NCBI RefSeq assembly: GCF_029227915.1
Contig: NC_079876.1
Location: forward strand, 31,405,828 to 31,469,827
DNA from: Hydractinia symbiolongicarpus
Lineage: Eukaryota > Cnidaria > Hydrozoa > Anthoathecata > Hydractiniidae
Direction of reading: 5' to 3'
DNA: 64,000 nucleotides
Positions 32,886-44,280 of this stretch are shown piece by piece. The notes below the pieces were generated by a model. That model was given only the letters and a program-made list of their open reading frames with translations. It had not been told where the DNA came from and did no database searches. Position numbers and translations under genes: made by a program. Each line of letters starts with the position of its first letter. Position 1 is the stretch's first letter.

Positions 32886-33936
32886 GGTTACTGTAAAGGA
32901 AAAGGATCACTTTATGAGTAGTCTCAGAAAAACCCTTATAATTTATCAATACTTTTATATTTTTTTTGTTTTGTTTTTGTTTCTGAATGCTTGATGAAAC
33001 ACTTTTTTGATGGTGTTATTTTCGTGTTATGTTTATTTTCTAAAGAGAAATGTTGTTAATTTTCTGTTGTTGATTTTCCAAAGAGAAAATATAATGAAAT
33101 AAATACACACCATTTTTTCACCGTACATTTTAAAATGACTCCTTTTTACGAACGCGTGGTCGCAGACTTCTCGTTTTTACACCAATATATTCAGCATAAA
33201 TTAAATTTAAAAAGGTTCCCGTGTTTTTTTTTCTAACAACGTCGTTATGAAATTATTTGTAATTATATATAATCATTCAGAAAAATGCATATTTTTTTCT
33301 TTCTGTCGTCATAATTCGCTAATCAGTAATTTATACAAAAAAATCCGGGAACCTTTTGTGCATAATTTATTCAGCTTTCCATTACCGAAAATTTCAATGA
33401 GCCAATAGGAAGCTTTCGGAAAAAGAGACCACAAACGTAAAGGCATGTATGCGAAAATTTACTGACGAGATATTTGTTTTTAAAGATTTTCGTAGGTGTT
33501 ATGAAAATGTGTGAACAGAGTATGCATAAAGATGATAGAAGTGTGAATTTTTTCTTTATGCTGAATATGCGTGACGCGTTCAGAATTATTAACAGACAGA
33601 AGTCAGGGTTACAAGAGAAAGCTTATATGCATTCTTCTTAACTTTGATTTTTTTAACGATTTTTTATACGACAACATTTATATATGTATATCAAAAAAAT
33701 ATTATTTTGCATATTTTCAATGTTTACAAAAAATATGCTCAACTCATTTTGCACATATTTTGTCGAAGGTGTGAAGGATATAACAGCTCTAAAAAGGCTT
33801 TTTCCGGAAAAAAGGGATGTTCCAAATATTTTCATGGAATATAAAATATGTCATTCGAAAGAGAATTTTTTTTTTCTATATGTCATGAATTTATTGCAAA
33901 AAACCTAAAAAAAAATTTGTTTCCTTTACAGTAACC
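32886..33936. mobile_element. Non-autonomous TTAA-target transposon (piggyBac or Kolobok type)
   Basis: The 1051-bp insert has perfect 17-bp terminal inverted repeats (GGTTACTGTAAAGGAAA) and is flanked by TTAA at 32882-32885 and 33937-33940. The matching locus in copy 2 has a single TTAA at 57172-57175 with both flanks continuous, so the empty site is observed. TTAA duplications are typical of piggyBac and Kolobok elements. No transposase frame is present. Short internal inverted segments occur around TTCAGCATAAATTAAA (about 33200) and its counterpart near 33360. Confidence 0.88.
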
Positions 33937-34121
33937 TTAAGATTGCGTATTTCAATTCATTTCAATTCAAAATCCTTTACTATTTCTTAGCGCTGGTTTC
34001 TTAGCGTAAACAGATTCTGATAATTAGTTTAAAGTTAGTTAACTAAAAAGTTATTTAATTGGTTAAATATTGGTTAATTATGGTAACTAGATTATCTGTG
34101 CAGCCAGGAAAGGACGTGAAG

Positions 34122-34536
34122 CAACCTCGTTCCCAGCCCTTTTTGTCTCTCAGCGGCGCTGCGATTTTTGATAGGTCTCACGAAAAAGGCCCTGAAGAAG
34201 GCTGATTTTATTCCGAGCCGTGATTGGTCGAGAATTTCCAGCGAATTATGCGAAAGATAATACGTTACTCGGTCCGTGAAATATTCACGTTGAAACTAAT
34301 TGTAAACAATAAAGATGGGCGACACTACTGTGCACACATGCTTCAATTAGCTTCACCCAGTTAACTCTCAGCCCAGATGTGCTTACATGCTTCTTATGCT
34401 CAAATTAATGTTAACAACCGACCCAAGCGATTGTCTAGCTAGCTAGTTATAAAACAAGAAGTGTAGACGTATATATAGTTACAGATAGATAGCCATCCGA
34501 TACGCAAAAGAGACAACATGTCCTGGGATTGAGATT
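34122..34536. mobile_element. MITE with 10-bp target duplication
   Basis: The 415-bp insert is bounded by the direct repeat GGACGTGAAG (34112-34121 and 34537-34546). Its ends are imperfect inverted repeats: CAACCTCGTTCCCAGCCC at the left and TCCTGGGATTGAGATTG at the right. Copy 2 has a single GGACGTGAA near 60793-60801 with continuous flanks. The 10-bp duplication is longer than usual for hAT or P elements (8 bp) and nearer Mutator-like elements (9-10 bp). No coding capacity. Confidence 0.8.
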
Positions 34537-34861
34537 GGACGTGAAGGTTTTCAATTGAAGTTTTGTTTATTTTATGTTTGCCAAGTTTTTTATGCTAATC
34601 AAAATGTGGAGACCAGGAAAACTTTTCCATTTTTTTTATTGTATCAAAACAAACAGGCTTTTGTAAAAACGTGTTGCTGCATTCATTTTAGCGCAAGAAT
34701 TTGTAATTATGCTTTTCTTATTCATTTATGGTTGGATTTCTTGTGTTTTAACTGTAAAATTTGAGGATAGGTGTTTGCAGTTTTTAATTTTTTATAATAA
34801 CATATTACATGTGTTTTTAACAAAAACGCTGTTTCTGACACATAAGAAAAGTGCCACCCGA

Positions 34862-34975
34862 AACACCCGTTCCCAGCGCCTGTTGTCTCTTTCTGTAACA
34901 GGGACGGCGAGGCGAACATCGCTGTCTGATGTGAGACGCAAGAAAATATACAATATTCCCTGGGTCCGAGATTTC
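34862..34975. mobile_element. Relic MITE of the CAACCTCGTTCCCAG family
   Basis: The ends CACCCGTTCCCAGCGCC and CCCTGGGTCCGAG resemble worn versions of the ends of the 34122-34536 element. The corresponding part of copy 2 (about 61180-61240) is shorter and different. Boundaries approximate. Confidence 0.4.
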
Positions 34976-35061
34976 CAATACCCTAATAGTGACGCTCGGG
35001 AACCGATGCTTTAAATATTTTAATCAAAATGTAGATTTTATAAAATTCGAATTGTGAACAG

Positions 35062-35137
35062 TCAACCTTGATCCCAGAATTTCCGTCTCGCAGTCCCGTT
35101 TATTAAAAAAGAAACAAAGAGCCCGGGGTCGAGGTTG
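35062..35137. mobile_element. Very short MITE (76 bp) of the same family
   Basis: It begins CAACCTTGATCCCAG and ends CCCGGGGTCGAGGTTG, inverted versions of one another. In copy 2 the flanks GAACAGT and TTAAAGATATT are adjacent (near 61338), consistent with an insertion in copy 1. The insert is little more than its two ends. Confidence 0.6.
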
Positions 35138-35166
35138 GTAAACAATCTTTAAATATATTGAATGCA

Positions 35167-36290
35167 GGTTCGTTTCCGCTATAATGCAAAAAGCTTACGA
35201 ACTTTTTCACCGTTAAAGAGTTACCTATTTTTCGTAAAATATAAATACAAATCTATCGCTGTTATAACGTTCAAATCTAGATAATGTGATTACTAAATTG
35301 ACAAGACCAAGAAGATTGTAGTAGTCTCTCAAGCATTTATAGTTTTTTTAAAAATATTCCGTCGCCGGGCGGGGTGGAATTTTTAAAATCGCCTGATGGA
35401 AGATATAGATATATATCTAGAGACAGCACAGAGCCTGGACGCTGCTTAGTTTGTGTTCAGGCTAAAACCTCAAAAAATTTACATATTTTTGAAAGTCAAT
35501 GCTTTATTTTAATATTTGTCAATTTAATGACTAATCTGAACGGAAATTGTGTACTCTTCGTGCGGCCAGAACATTTTGTGTACGGCCATAACTAAAAGTG
35601 CTTACATTTTGTTGGTCGCTCCCTTGCTACTTGCTGGTGTCTGGGATGATTGTAGTTGCACATTTTTTGAAATCGTGTATTTTATCAGGTAAGAATTATT
35701 TTATATGTAAGTGAGAATGATGTGCTGGCTGGCTAGCTATCTCAATTTTTGGTGCTGACATACCCCTTTTAATAGTCGTGAAATTACTTACATACTCACT
35801 ATCGCATCATAACATCGTATAGAGCCAGATAGCTAGCTAGCTACACAAAATAGTGCTTTGATTAGAGTTCCTATTTTCTTAAAGAGCAGCAACGAAAAAC
35901 ATTTGTCCTGCTTTGCGTAATTTTTTTATTACTGGACACCCGACTCCTGTTCGTATGGGAAAAAAGGGCGCTGAAAAAAAATTCCAAACAACTCTTTGTG
36001 GGCCACTTCTGTCAGATAAAAAGGTATATTCGCACAGGATTTCTTTTAGATTTTTTGCAGAAAAGTTGCTGAAACATGACAAAAGTTTATTGTTGCTACA
36101 CCGAACAGTCAGGGTGAACTGATGATTAACCTGTAACAATATATATATTTAGCTGATGCAGGATAATTAGACGCTGCGCATAGTATAATTAGCCGTTAAA
36201 AGCTTTCTTGTGTTATTAACAGCTAACTGCGTCTTTTCCATGTATTTTCTGGAAATCAGACTAGTGTTGTTGTTTAATAATGCTCATTTT
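35167..36290. other. Unique spacer between the duplicated copies, part 1
   Basis: Copy 1 homology stops near 35166. No recognised gene. The frame 35913-36122 overlaps a minus-strand frame and shows no family features. GCTAGCTAGC-type palindromes occur at about 35730 and 35830. Confidence 0.4.
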
Positions 36291-36510
36291 GAGCTACGCA
36301 GACTCAATCAGGGTCCGCGCTCTACCAGACAACTCCCTGCAACATCCAACAGCCCACACAGTGTGCCATCTCCCCTATTTTCCTCACATGGTGGGTTAAC
36401 CTAGGGCTATGGTACCATTCACTCGTCCATATTGAATTGCTGCCAAGGGGAATCGAAACCCATTCTCTCGCACAAAGTGCCAGAGTTATAACCACTAAGC
36501 TAGGATGTCA
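36290..36510 (-). mobile_element. tRNA-derived SINE
   Basis: On the minus strand the 5' end shows an internal pol III promoter: box A TAGCTTAGTGG (plus strand 36492-36502) and box B GGTTTCGATTCC (36449-36460), spaced as in a tRNA. About 150 bp of non-tRNA body follow (including GGTTAACCCACCATGTGAGG and GGGAGTTGTCTGGTAGAGCG). The tRNA-like part does not fold into a full cloverleaf. No A-rich tail was seen. Confidence 0.65.
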
Positions 36511-36511
36511 T

Positions 36512-38892
36512 TGAAAACAGCTATTCTGTTACTGGCTAATTATCAGTTCTCCGTAAGTGCCTAATTTTCTTGAAAATCTTTCTTGAACTCACCGTAAGTA
36601 TCAGAAATATTTTTCTAAGATTTCTTAGAAAAACTTGATTTTTAAAAATCTCACGAAAAGGACCATCGATTTATCAAATCCGCAAGTTTATTGTGTGTTT
36701 ACCTTTTTTTGTTTCAACTTCTTAAATTCAATTCGTCAATTTAAAATTTCAGAAGTAATTTCAGAAAAATGCAACTAAGACTCTCCGAAAAGATATTCAA
36801 ATCTGAGAATTCGAATCAAAAAAGGATAACTAACAATTAAATTTGTAGAATTCAATGAATCGATTTCAATAAAATAAATCCTGTATTGTCCACAGGTTTC
36901 AAAATCATGGATCGCCTGCTTAATATGTTACTTGTTTAACAAAAATATCGCAAACCAACTTGATTAAATTTATATACATATATTAATATATAAATATACC
37001 TTGTGCATCCCATGGCATTGATTTGTATCTTTTTAATAAATTTCCTTTTTCAAATTAAAGAGGCAAAGACAGTTTAAAGAGTAACTAAACAACCTGGTGA
37101 TAATTCAGTTTATGGCAAAATTGTATTCTTGTGTCTTATTTTTAAAACATACTTTCTTTTTAGATCAGCTCTTATCAAATCATACACCATCAGCATTTAA
37201 ACAAATCTTCAACAGGAGAGAGCTCGTTCAAAAGTAATTATATTCGAATCGTCAAGTTTATTCATAACAAGATTAGTATTATTGAAATTGAAATTTCCAT
37301 AATTTTTCTAATCAGTTTTAAAAATATACAGTTAAAGTTTTAACTGTTATTTTAGAATACTTCATATAGCTATGTAAAATTTTTATTTTTTATTTATTGA
37401 GTTGTATTTTAACATTGCAGGTTAGTTGCAATAATAATAATGAGAATTGGGATAGCTACTCAGTGATTTGTTTACCCCATAATTCTCCGTTTTCAAGGTC
37501 TACTTCAAATTTCAATATCTTTCAGGCTATTGACGGAAATCTTGAAGCCGCAGGGCTTTTTGTTTGTTTGTCAAATTAGTGCAACTAAATACAAATCATA
37601 CATGATACAAATATTTCGCAAATCTTAAATAAGGTTTATTTTCAGCCACTTTTACAAATCATTAGCAAAAATGCTGACAGCAGAAATTTTTTTCTGCCCA
37701 AGCTGTAGTAACAAATTGTGGTACTTGTGGTAAGTTTTATGTTTACAGAACAAAAACTAGAAATAACAGAGGGGTGGCGAATTGACCTTTTCCACCAGCA
37801 TTAAGGTGTCCTCAAATAGCCCAGCATGATTAAACCACGTATAAAACATTTTTTTACGTCAAACTGGGAACATATTGCAATATATAGTACATCCAAGGAC
37901 ATAAAATGCTGCAGAAATTTTCTCACAAGGACAAACGTCACTGGTGAGGGACGATACAGCTGACATGACTATTCAGGATGTAAACATGACAATCACACAT
38001 GCATTATCGTGGCAGAATTCCGTCAGTAACCATAGTTAACGTGGAACTTTTCTCTCTTCAATTTCTTCACCTTCCAATATTACCACACCCTTTCTCAAGA
38101 TATTCAGTTACAAATAAAAAGAAAAATTACCACACCCTTTCTCAACGAGTTTGGCAAAGTATATATAGGAAAGCTAAACCATCTTAACAATTCCATTAAT
38201 GTTGACTTTTCTTTTTGCCAACTGCAACTATGTTATCATACCACAAGGAAAAAGTATTGCTCGTAGTTTACACACACGCTGGTCCGTGATCGGTAAATGA
38301 CAATTAGGCCGTTTAGATACAGGGAACAACTTTTCAGCGTATTGTTTTTTGTTGTTATATTCAGTGTTTTTTTCTTCTTATTCAAAGTATTCATATAATT
38401 TGCAGTTTCACAATATTCCTTAAGTGAAAGAATCGCGTTTTGCAAACTTAGTGAAAACTGGTGATTGTAAATAAAACAAGAAGCCGTTCGGCATTCAAAC
38501 TGGAAGATATCTGGTATTACATAAATAAAATAAAAGAAAGAATTTTTTAAAGGAGAGGCGAATAAAAAAATATTTTGTGGCTGCAAGAAATTAAATTTTA
38601 AAAGTGAGAGGAATTTTTTTATAGATTTCTAAATCCTATAATCAAGTTGACTACTATAATAACAATTAAATAACGATATTCACAACTAAGTATCGATAAA
38701 TCTATCTAGCAACATTTTTACAGAATTTTTATGGCTGCTTGGGATGAAAATATCTAGGCTTTGGATGTATTTACCAGGAAACATCAAAAGCAAGATCTTT
38801 GATTTGAGATAACTAAGAATATCTTGTGTACTAAATACGGGCTTAATAACTCTGTACAAGAATAAGAAAATAAAAAAAGCATAACTTGTTTA
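36512..38892. other. Unique spacer between the duplicated copies, part 2
   Basis: AT-rich. The frame 37397-37579 follows an acceptor-like TTTTAACATTGCAG and reads VSCNNNNENWDSYSVICLPH, but nothing supports it as an exon. The minus frame 38236-38586 (116 residues) is low-complexity and matches nothing I know. Confidence 0.35.
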
Positions 38893-38979
38893 GTTTTTTT
38901 GTGCATTTAACCATGCAGGTTGTTACGTAGCTGGAAAATCAGAATAGAGAAAAAACGGAGACAGATTACATCAGGTTAC

Positions 38980-38985
38980 TTTATT
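38980..38985 (-). promoter_or_regulatory. Poly(A) signal candidate of receptor 2
   Basis: TTTATT on the plus strand in the same context as in copy 1. Here it lies about 880 bases after the stop codon because of inserted sequence, so another, nearer signal may be used. Confidence 0.3.
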
Positions 38986-39868
38986 ACCTTTAAAATATTC
39001 ACTTACAGTTGTTAATGGTACTTGTTGGTTTTCTGCCTCCCCCCCCCTCTCCCCCCCCCAACCCAAGGGTGAGGGTTGAAGTCAGGTTTCCTCATTGGGG
39101 AACGTAATTAACCGACAAGTAACCTGTTAGTATAAACTAAATATACAAAAACTACTAATGACATTAAACATCAAATATTAATTAGTGAAGTATACATAGC
39201 TTTTGTTTTGGTTTTTATACTTTACTAATTATTTGATTAACTACGATAAATATTTGTATTGTAAAATTAAGCTATGATCGATATCAGTGACAGATTTCAT
39301 TTTTTATAATTCCACAAGTTCGTTGAAAATAGGGCTCAACTAAAAGTTGCATATAATGTCATCATTCAAGAAAATATTTATACAGTAGATTCTCTATAAT
39401 TAAAAAATCTCTTTATATTTTCTGGCACGGTAAAAATACTTCAAAAAACTGAATAAAAGTGACTTTCCAGAATTCAACCTCCATGAGTTTTCTCCTTGGA
39501 GTTATATTTTGCAGCATTTTCTCTCTTTAATTTGAACATTTTACAAATTAAAAAAAAATTGACCAATGTGTATTCAAACGCAAAACACGTCTATAATTTT
39601 TCTTTCAACCAACAAATTTTCAATTTCAAGAAGAAAATGTTCCAGCATTTTTATATTTAACCAGAAGTCCCAAACGAAAGATTTAAATGCATAGATATCA
39701 AAATCACTGCACTGCAAAGAATTACAAAATCAGAATAATTTCTATAAGTTGAATTCCCTATAATTCAAACAAAATTTTTGTTTCACTGACCGTTCTGTAT
39801 GCCTTAGATTACCGATTGAGCCGGAAAACGAAACAACTGCTTTAGAAGCGTGGACATATAAAACATTT

Positions 39869-42800
39869 CTAAACTGTGGAGGTGTTGGTCTCAGATTGGT
39901 CGTGTTGACTTGATGACGTGCTCATTCCTTTATGTCGATAAAGTACGTTCCAATTTCTACCGGTATCTGTCGTAAATAAGCTGCGTGCTCTTTTACGATA
40001 TAGCCCTAAAACATTTGCACCTATTATATACACCGAGCACAGCATTAACCCTCGTAAACCTCTGAAAGTGGAATACAACAGACTGAAACAGGCGTTAAAA
40101 ACTTCCTCGCTGTAACTGAGATGTGATTTAGCTATTTGAATAAAACCTAAACCTTCGGTGATGCCAAGTATAATAGCAAGCTTCAATGCGATTTTTAAGG
40201 TCTCCTTTTTAGTCTTCTTACCAGTTTTCAAGATTTCTTCGTTCACTTTGAATTCGCTGTGAATTTTACGTACTGTATACAGCAAGGTTGAAAGTGCGGT
40301 GAGAAATATGACGGCGACTGGAATAATGTAGAAGCCAACACGTGCATAAAAACCTGTAATCCAACAAAAGCCGGATGTACCATAACCAACAACGGTTGTT
40401 TTTGCTGCTAGTATTACAGACAGAGAAACTATTGAGGTTGGAGGAATGAGTGAATAAATACAGCGACGAATGAATTTCTTATTGTTATTTCCTCGACTGG
40501 CAACAGTGAAAGAACTGAATTTTGAAATCAAATCAAAAGCGATGATCATATTCCACATAAATGAACTCAATAAGCACCAGTGCAATGTTGCAGCAACTAT
40601 TTTGCAAGCAGTTCCTGAAAAATTAGAGTTTATTGCCAGTAAAAATATTACCTCTGCGAAAAATAATGATATGCACATTCCCAATGTGTTCAATCCAGGA
40701 ACAGTTCGAAGTTCTTTAAAAAGTAGGAAACTCAGAATAACAAATATGTAAAAACTGACACTAATAATTGTCCCTGTTAAGGAAATGTAGTGTTCAATCA
40801 CATAGACAGTCTCCAAGTGGTTGCCTTTAACGCCGTACCCTGTAAACGAACTTCTGATACAAACACCATAACCTTTAGATAGTGGTATATATTCGCTCAC
40901 GTTGTAAGTATCTACTTGACCAAGCCTTTTATGCAGAAGATTTCCCTCTTCACTGAAAGAGATGTGACCACTTATTTTTCTCCGAGGACAGTTGGAATGT
41001 AAATGATACTTTTGACAGGTGCTGTACCATTTACTTGATGACTTTTTGCTTATTTCAATCCACATTGAAATATTTTGTTTGGAGAATGTCTCATTTCCTT
41101 TCGTTACCATGCATGATCTAGTAAAGGAGCCATCAGTTCCATTGCGTATATTCGCCTCGGCACATATACGATATTTTGGGAAGTAACGAGACATTTCTAA
41201 CTGGTAATGTTCTGTATATTTTAACTTTCTTCCTTTAGTTATCAAAATCTTTTCAATATTGTGCCATAAATTGTAATTATAACCCACTTCTAATGATTTA
41301 AAGAATTTATATATGTTTTGATTTACGTCTGACCAAGGAGGTAGAAGAAAATTTGACAAAATGATTACAAATTGGTCATCATTTGTTTGGTTTATCACTG
41401 AATAGGTTGTAAATTTATCATACATATAAGGTGGAAAATTTCGTAAAATCTTTATCTTACTGCTACTTATCACCTTTTTTAAAACCATATACAATGTCAC
41501 GTTGCTACTAAAACATTTATCGAATGTTGGTTTAAGCACGTGTGTTTCAGGAATGGGCTTTTTGGGTTTTGGTAAACAGTCTTTCCCATCAAAGACAAAG
41601 TCAGGTGGACAAATGACTTTCTCACACTTCAGCGTTCCTGTGTCATATTTGCTTCCATTTTTGCAAATTGACCTGGACTTTTGATTGGCAATTTGAAATT
41701 GATTGGTATTAAAATTTAGCAGTAACGACCACGTAGGATCAGGTCCTCTGGAACAACTAGTAGGTCCAAAACAAAAGTCATCACAATAATCAATAGGTGG
41801 AAATGTAGAAGTGTGATTATTTTGATTACAAAGCCAGCAATGGTAATTTTGAAAACCTGCAACTTTACCACTATAAACATGGCAAAGTTCGTAATGTATA
41901 TTCGATCTTGGACAATCTCCCTTTAAGTAATCCATGGGGTTACATTTTTTTGACTTGTAGTAACGTGAATTTGCTAAAGAGAACTCACATTCTTTAAAAC
42001 TGCTTTCAATATCAAGCCCAAGAGAAGTGTTATAAAGCATTTTATAAAACGTTTGTGGATTTTTTACGTTGCAATCTGCTTTAACGCTGATTGGTTGGTA
42101 TTTGGTGATAAAATTACATTTAGCACAAAACGAATTTCGATATATGTATCCATTAAAACCCTTTACTGGTAAATTAGAGTGAAGCAATCCGCCTGTAAAA
42201 CCGTGTAAGCACTTCTTTACGTTATCAACACTTGCCTTTGGCAAGCAGGACTTCACCATTAGCCGATATTCAGTTTGATAACCAAACGAATACGCCATGG
42301 GAAGTATTGGTTCACAAAAATAATCTTTATATTCCTGCGAGGTTTGAATGAATTGGTTTATGTACGAATTTAAATTCACAGGATGTGTTTCGTTCCAAAA
42401 TTTATCAATACAACATCTCTTTCTTACCATACAGTCGTCACTGCAGTCGCAACATTTTTCTCTAGGAGCATTGCATAGATATTGTTCCAAACCTTTGTTA
42501 AATCCAAAATCATACGCTTTGGAAATATTCATAAATTGTCTAATTGGAAATTTTTGCTTTAAATATTTTATTTCACCTTTATTTTCTTCAAGGGCTCCGA
42601 TTGAGAACGTGCTTTCAAATTTTGTAGAATCCTCGCCATTGGGCATATAACAATGCCGAAATTTGCAAGGTGCAGCAGAGCAGGTGAAATCAATATCCGG
42701 CATGGGCAATGTAACTGGATATGCTTCTTGTATTGTCACGTTTTTAAGTGTGGTAACATTATGGGTTCCGTTATGAAAATGAGTTGGTTGAACAACAGTT

Positions 42801-43573
42801 TTATTGATAACAATAACTTCTAAATTCTGATTGGCTGCGCACATTGCACAATGGTAATTTTTGTATTCACCCATAGTCTTTCCATACGCATTGCATAAGT
42901 TATAAAACGGGTCAGTTTGTGGACATACATTCTGTTTTCTTTCACACGCACGAATATACCCTTGTTGAAAATGGTCGCTAGTATCTAAGGAAAACTCGCA
43001 TTTACTTAGTTTGTTCAACTCCTCTTTACTGATGGTTTTCCTGAGCATAAGATTTGACGCATTTTCGCACTTTGCTTTTATATCAATAAATTTGTAATCA
43101 AATACTAAATTGCATTTGGCACAGTGCAAATTTCTATACAAGTAGGTGTCGTTGCCTAGTACTGGAATATCATCCTTGATATGCAAGCTCGATTTCAGAC
43201 AGCGCTCTACATCATCTCCTGTTGTATTCGGAAGACAGGATTTTACCATGAAATATGATTTCACAGGGTGTGTTTTATTTACTGTCAAAGCTGGTTCACA
43301 GGACATATTTTTATACTTTTGTGATTCACTCAGAAAGAGTTTAAGATACGTCTGCAAGTGATCTTTTTTTTCATCGTCCCACAACTTGTCTATGCAGCAA
43401 GTTTTGTACTTCATACAATCGTCAGAGCAGTCACAACATATGTTTCCTCCATAACGACACAAATGTGAGTATGCTCTGTCTGAATCAAAAAATTTCTTCA
43501 TCGGAAACAAATCCGCATCAAGAAATTTTAGCTGTCCCAAAATCAACAACGTCAGTGGTATAACCGAAGGCAT
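39869..43573 (-). CDS. Somatomedin-B-like, Methuselah-type seven-helix receptor (paralog 2)
   Basis: This 1234-residue intact frame starts MPSVIPLTLLILGQLKFLDA (signal peptide). It has the same order of parts as paralog 1: two somatomedin-B-like modules (NICCDCSDDCMKYKTCC near 45-60 and KCCDCSDDCMVRKRCC), a third ectodomain region, seven hydrophobic segments (about 927 to 1190) and the C-terminal TSTV. It is nearly identical to paralog 1 in module 1 and around residues 640-900 of the alignment. It differs strongly at the extreme N-terminus and in the cysteine-rich part after the second somatomedin-B motif, where residues are also inserted. Both being intact suggests both are used. Probably a cell-surface receptor. 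Ligand and signalling are unknown. Confidence 0.88.
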   Translation of the reverse strand: MPSVIPLTLLILGQLKFLDADLFPMKKFFDSDRAYSHLCRYGGNICCDCSDDCMKYKTCCIDKLWDDEKKDHLQTYLKLFLSESQKYKNMSCEPALTVNKTHPVKSYFMVKSCLPNTTGDDVERCLKSSLHIKDDIPVLGNDTYLYRNLHCAKCNLVFDYKFIDIKAKCENASNLMLRKTISKEELNKLSKCEFSLDTSDHFQQGYIRACERKQNVCPQTDPFYNLCNAYGKTMGEYKNYHCAMCAANQNLEVIVINKTVVQPTHFHNGTHNVTTLKNVTIQEAYPVTLPMPDIDFTCSAAPCKFRHCYMPNGEDSTKFESTFSIGALEENKGEIKYLKQKFPIRQFMNISKAYDFGFNKGLEQYLCNAPREKCCDCSDDCMVRKRCCIDKFWNETHPVNLNSYINQFIQTSQEYKDYFCEPILPMAYSFGYQTEYRLMVKSCLPKASVDNVKKCLHGFTGGLLHSNLPVKGFNGYIYRNSFCAKCNFITKYQPISVKADCNVKNPQTFYKMLYNTSLGLDIESSFKECEFSLANSRYYKSKKCNPMDYLKGDCPRSNIHYELCHVYSGKVAGFQNYHCWLCNQNNHTSTFPPIDYCDDFCFGPTSCSRGPDPTWSLLLNFNTNQFQIANQKSRSICKNGSKYDTGTLKCEKVICPPDFVFDGKDCLPKPKKPIPETHVLKPTFDKCFSSNVTLYMVLKKVISSSKIKILRNFPPYMYDKFTTYSVINQTNDDQFVIILSNFLLPPWSDVNQNIYKFFKSLEVGYNYNLWHNIEKILITKGRKLKYTEHYQLEMSRYFPKYRICAEANIRNGTDGSFTRSCMVTKGNETFSKQNISMWIEISKKSSSKWYSTCQKYHLHSNCPRRKISGHISFSEEGNLLHKRLGQVDTYNVSEYIPLSKGYGVCIRSSFTGYGVKGNHLETVYVIEHYISLTGTIISVSFYIFVILSFLLFKELRTVPGLNTLGMCISLFFAEVIFLLAINSNFSGTACKIVAATLHWCLLSSFMWNMIIAFDLISKFSSFTVASRGNNNKKFIRRCIYSLIPPTSIVSLSVILAAKTTVVGYGTSGFCWITGFYARVGFYIIPVAVIFLTALSTLLYTVRKIHSEFKVNEEILKTGKKTKKETLKIALKLAIILGITEGLGFIQIAKSHLSYSEEVFNACFSLLYSTFRGLRGLMLCSVYIIGANVLGLYRKRARSLFTTDTGRNWNVLYRHKGMSTSSSQHDQSETNTSTV

Positions 43574-43583
43574 AATTTCGTTG

Positions 43584-43585
43584 CT
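43584..43585 (-). promoter_or_regulatory. Candidate splice acceptor just before the receptor 2 start codon
   Basis: On the coding strand TTATTATTTCGTAG is followed by CAACGAAATT and the ATG, the same layout as in paralog 1. The preserved AG despite changes around it favours a real acceptor. See the paralog 1 entry for interpretation. Confidence 0.45.
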
Positions 43586-43749
43586 ACGAAATAATAATAA
43601 AAATACAATAAATACAGGAAAAGAAATATGCTAGTCGCAAATGTAAACATAAATTCTTGTAAACGGCCTCTTTTCATAGGTAATATTTTTAGCAAAATTC
43701 ATGGGCGATTTTTTGTGGATGAATTAAATTACCGGGTTCTAGTTACAAT

Positions 43750-43855
43750 CAAAATGATTACAATATGCGACAAGAAAAGATTACAAATTTTGGGATTGTA
43801 AAGTGCTATGGGATTAAAAAATGCGATGCGATAACAAAGTGATACACTACAACTT
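43750..43855. repeat. Degenerate GATTACAAAGTGCGAT repeat, copy 2 version
   Basis: About five worn units, matching the longer version at 29085-29250 upstream of paralog 1. It marks the continuing homology of the two upstream regions. Confidence 0.65.
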
Positions 43856-44280
43856 CTGATGCATACATAACATTTCTGATCAAGTGGCTTATTTAAGAGG
43901 AGTTTGCATTCAACACAAGTTGTATCCACGGGTTCGTGTGTCTTGCTACTGTGGTTATCATGTTGCGCATAAGGATATTAAGTATAGATATCTTGTTCTA
44001 CAAATTTACAAGTAACAATTTAAGACATTTTTATTCCAGGATGTTCATTTAATCGATTAGATTTTTTGTGATATATTTGCAAGGCTAACCCAAACTATTT
44101 CTTGTAATTGCGGTGTGGGGCAGAACTTATGAAAGATACACTTCCTTTGTTTGTTTTGTTCGCACTTTTTTGTTTGTTCTCTTTATAGAGAGGACCTTTT
44201 TTAGGGTTCCTAGGATGTTTACTAAATCCACGAATTAAGAGTTGAAATTTACGAGTTGGTACAATACTTTTACTAGTCGC

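Larger units (their letters stand above)
24905..35166. repeat. Segmental duplication, copy 1
   Basis: This interval aligns in direct orientation with 38893-61372. Anchors include the shared 3' flank of the receptor (CTTTATTACCTTTAAAATAT), the whole receptor gene, the GATTACAAAGTGCGATGG repeats upstream, a long near-identical stretch starting at about 30966 (copy 2 about 55012), ATGAATTTGAACCAAATGAT at about 32470 (copy 2 about 55995) and GTGGAGACCAGGAAAACT at about 34602 (copy 2 about 60952). Homology ends near 35166/61372. Copy 1 is about 10.3 kb and carries insertions that copy 2 lacks. Confidence 0.85.

Noticed and set aside
33571-33908. Overlapping small frames inside the TTAA element as a transposase
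   Set aside because: All are under 75 residues, overlap in several frames and show no DDE/DDD motif. The element appears non-autonomous.
37423-37496. Exon after TTTTAACATTGCAG
   Set aside because: The peptide matches nothing, the donor (AAG/GTCTAC) is weak and no partner exon is visible.
38236-38586. 116-residue minus-strand frame in the spacer
   Set aside because: AT-driven composition (K, N, F, Y rich), no recognisable family and no conservation evidence within the window.
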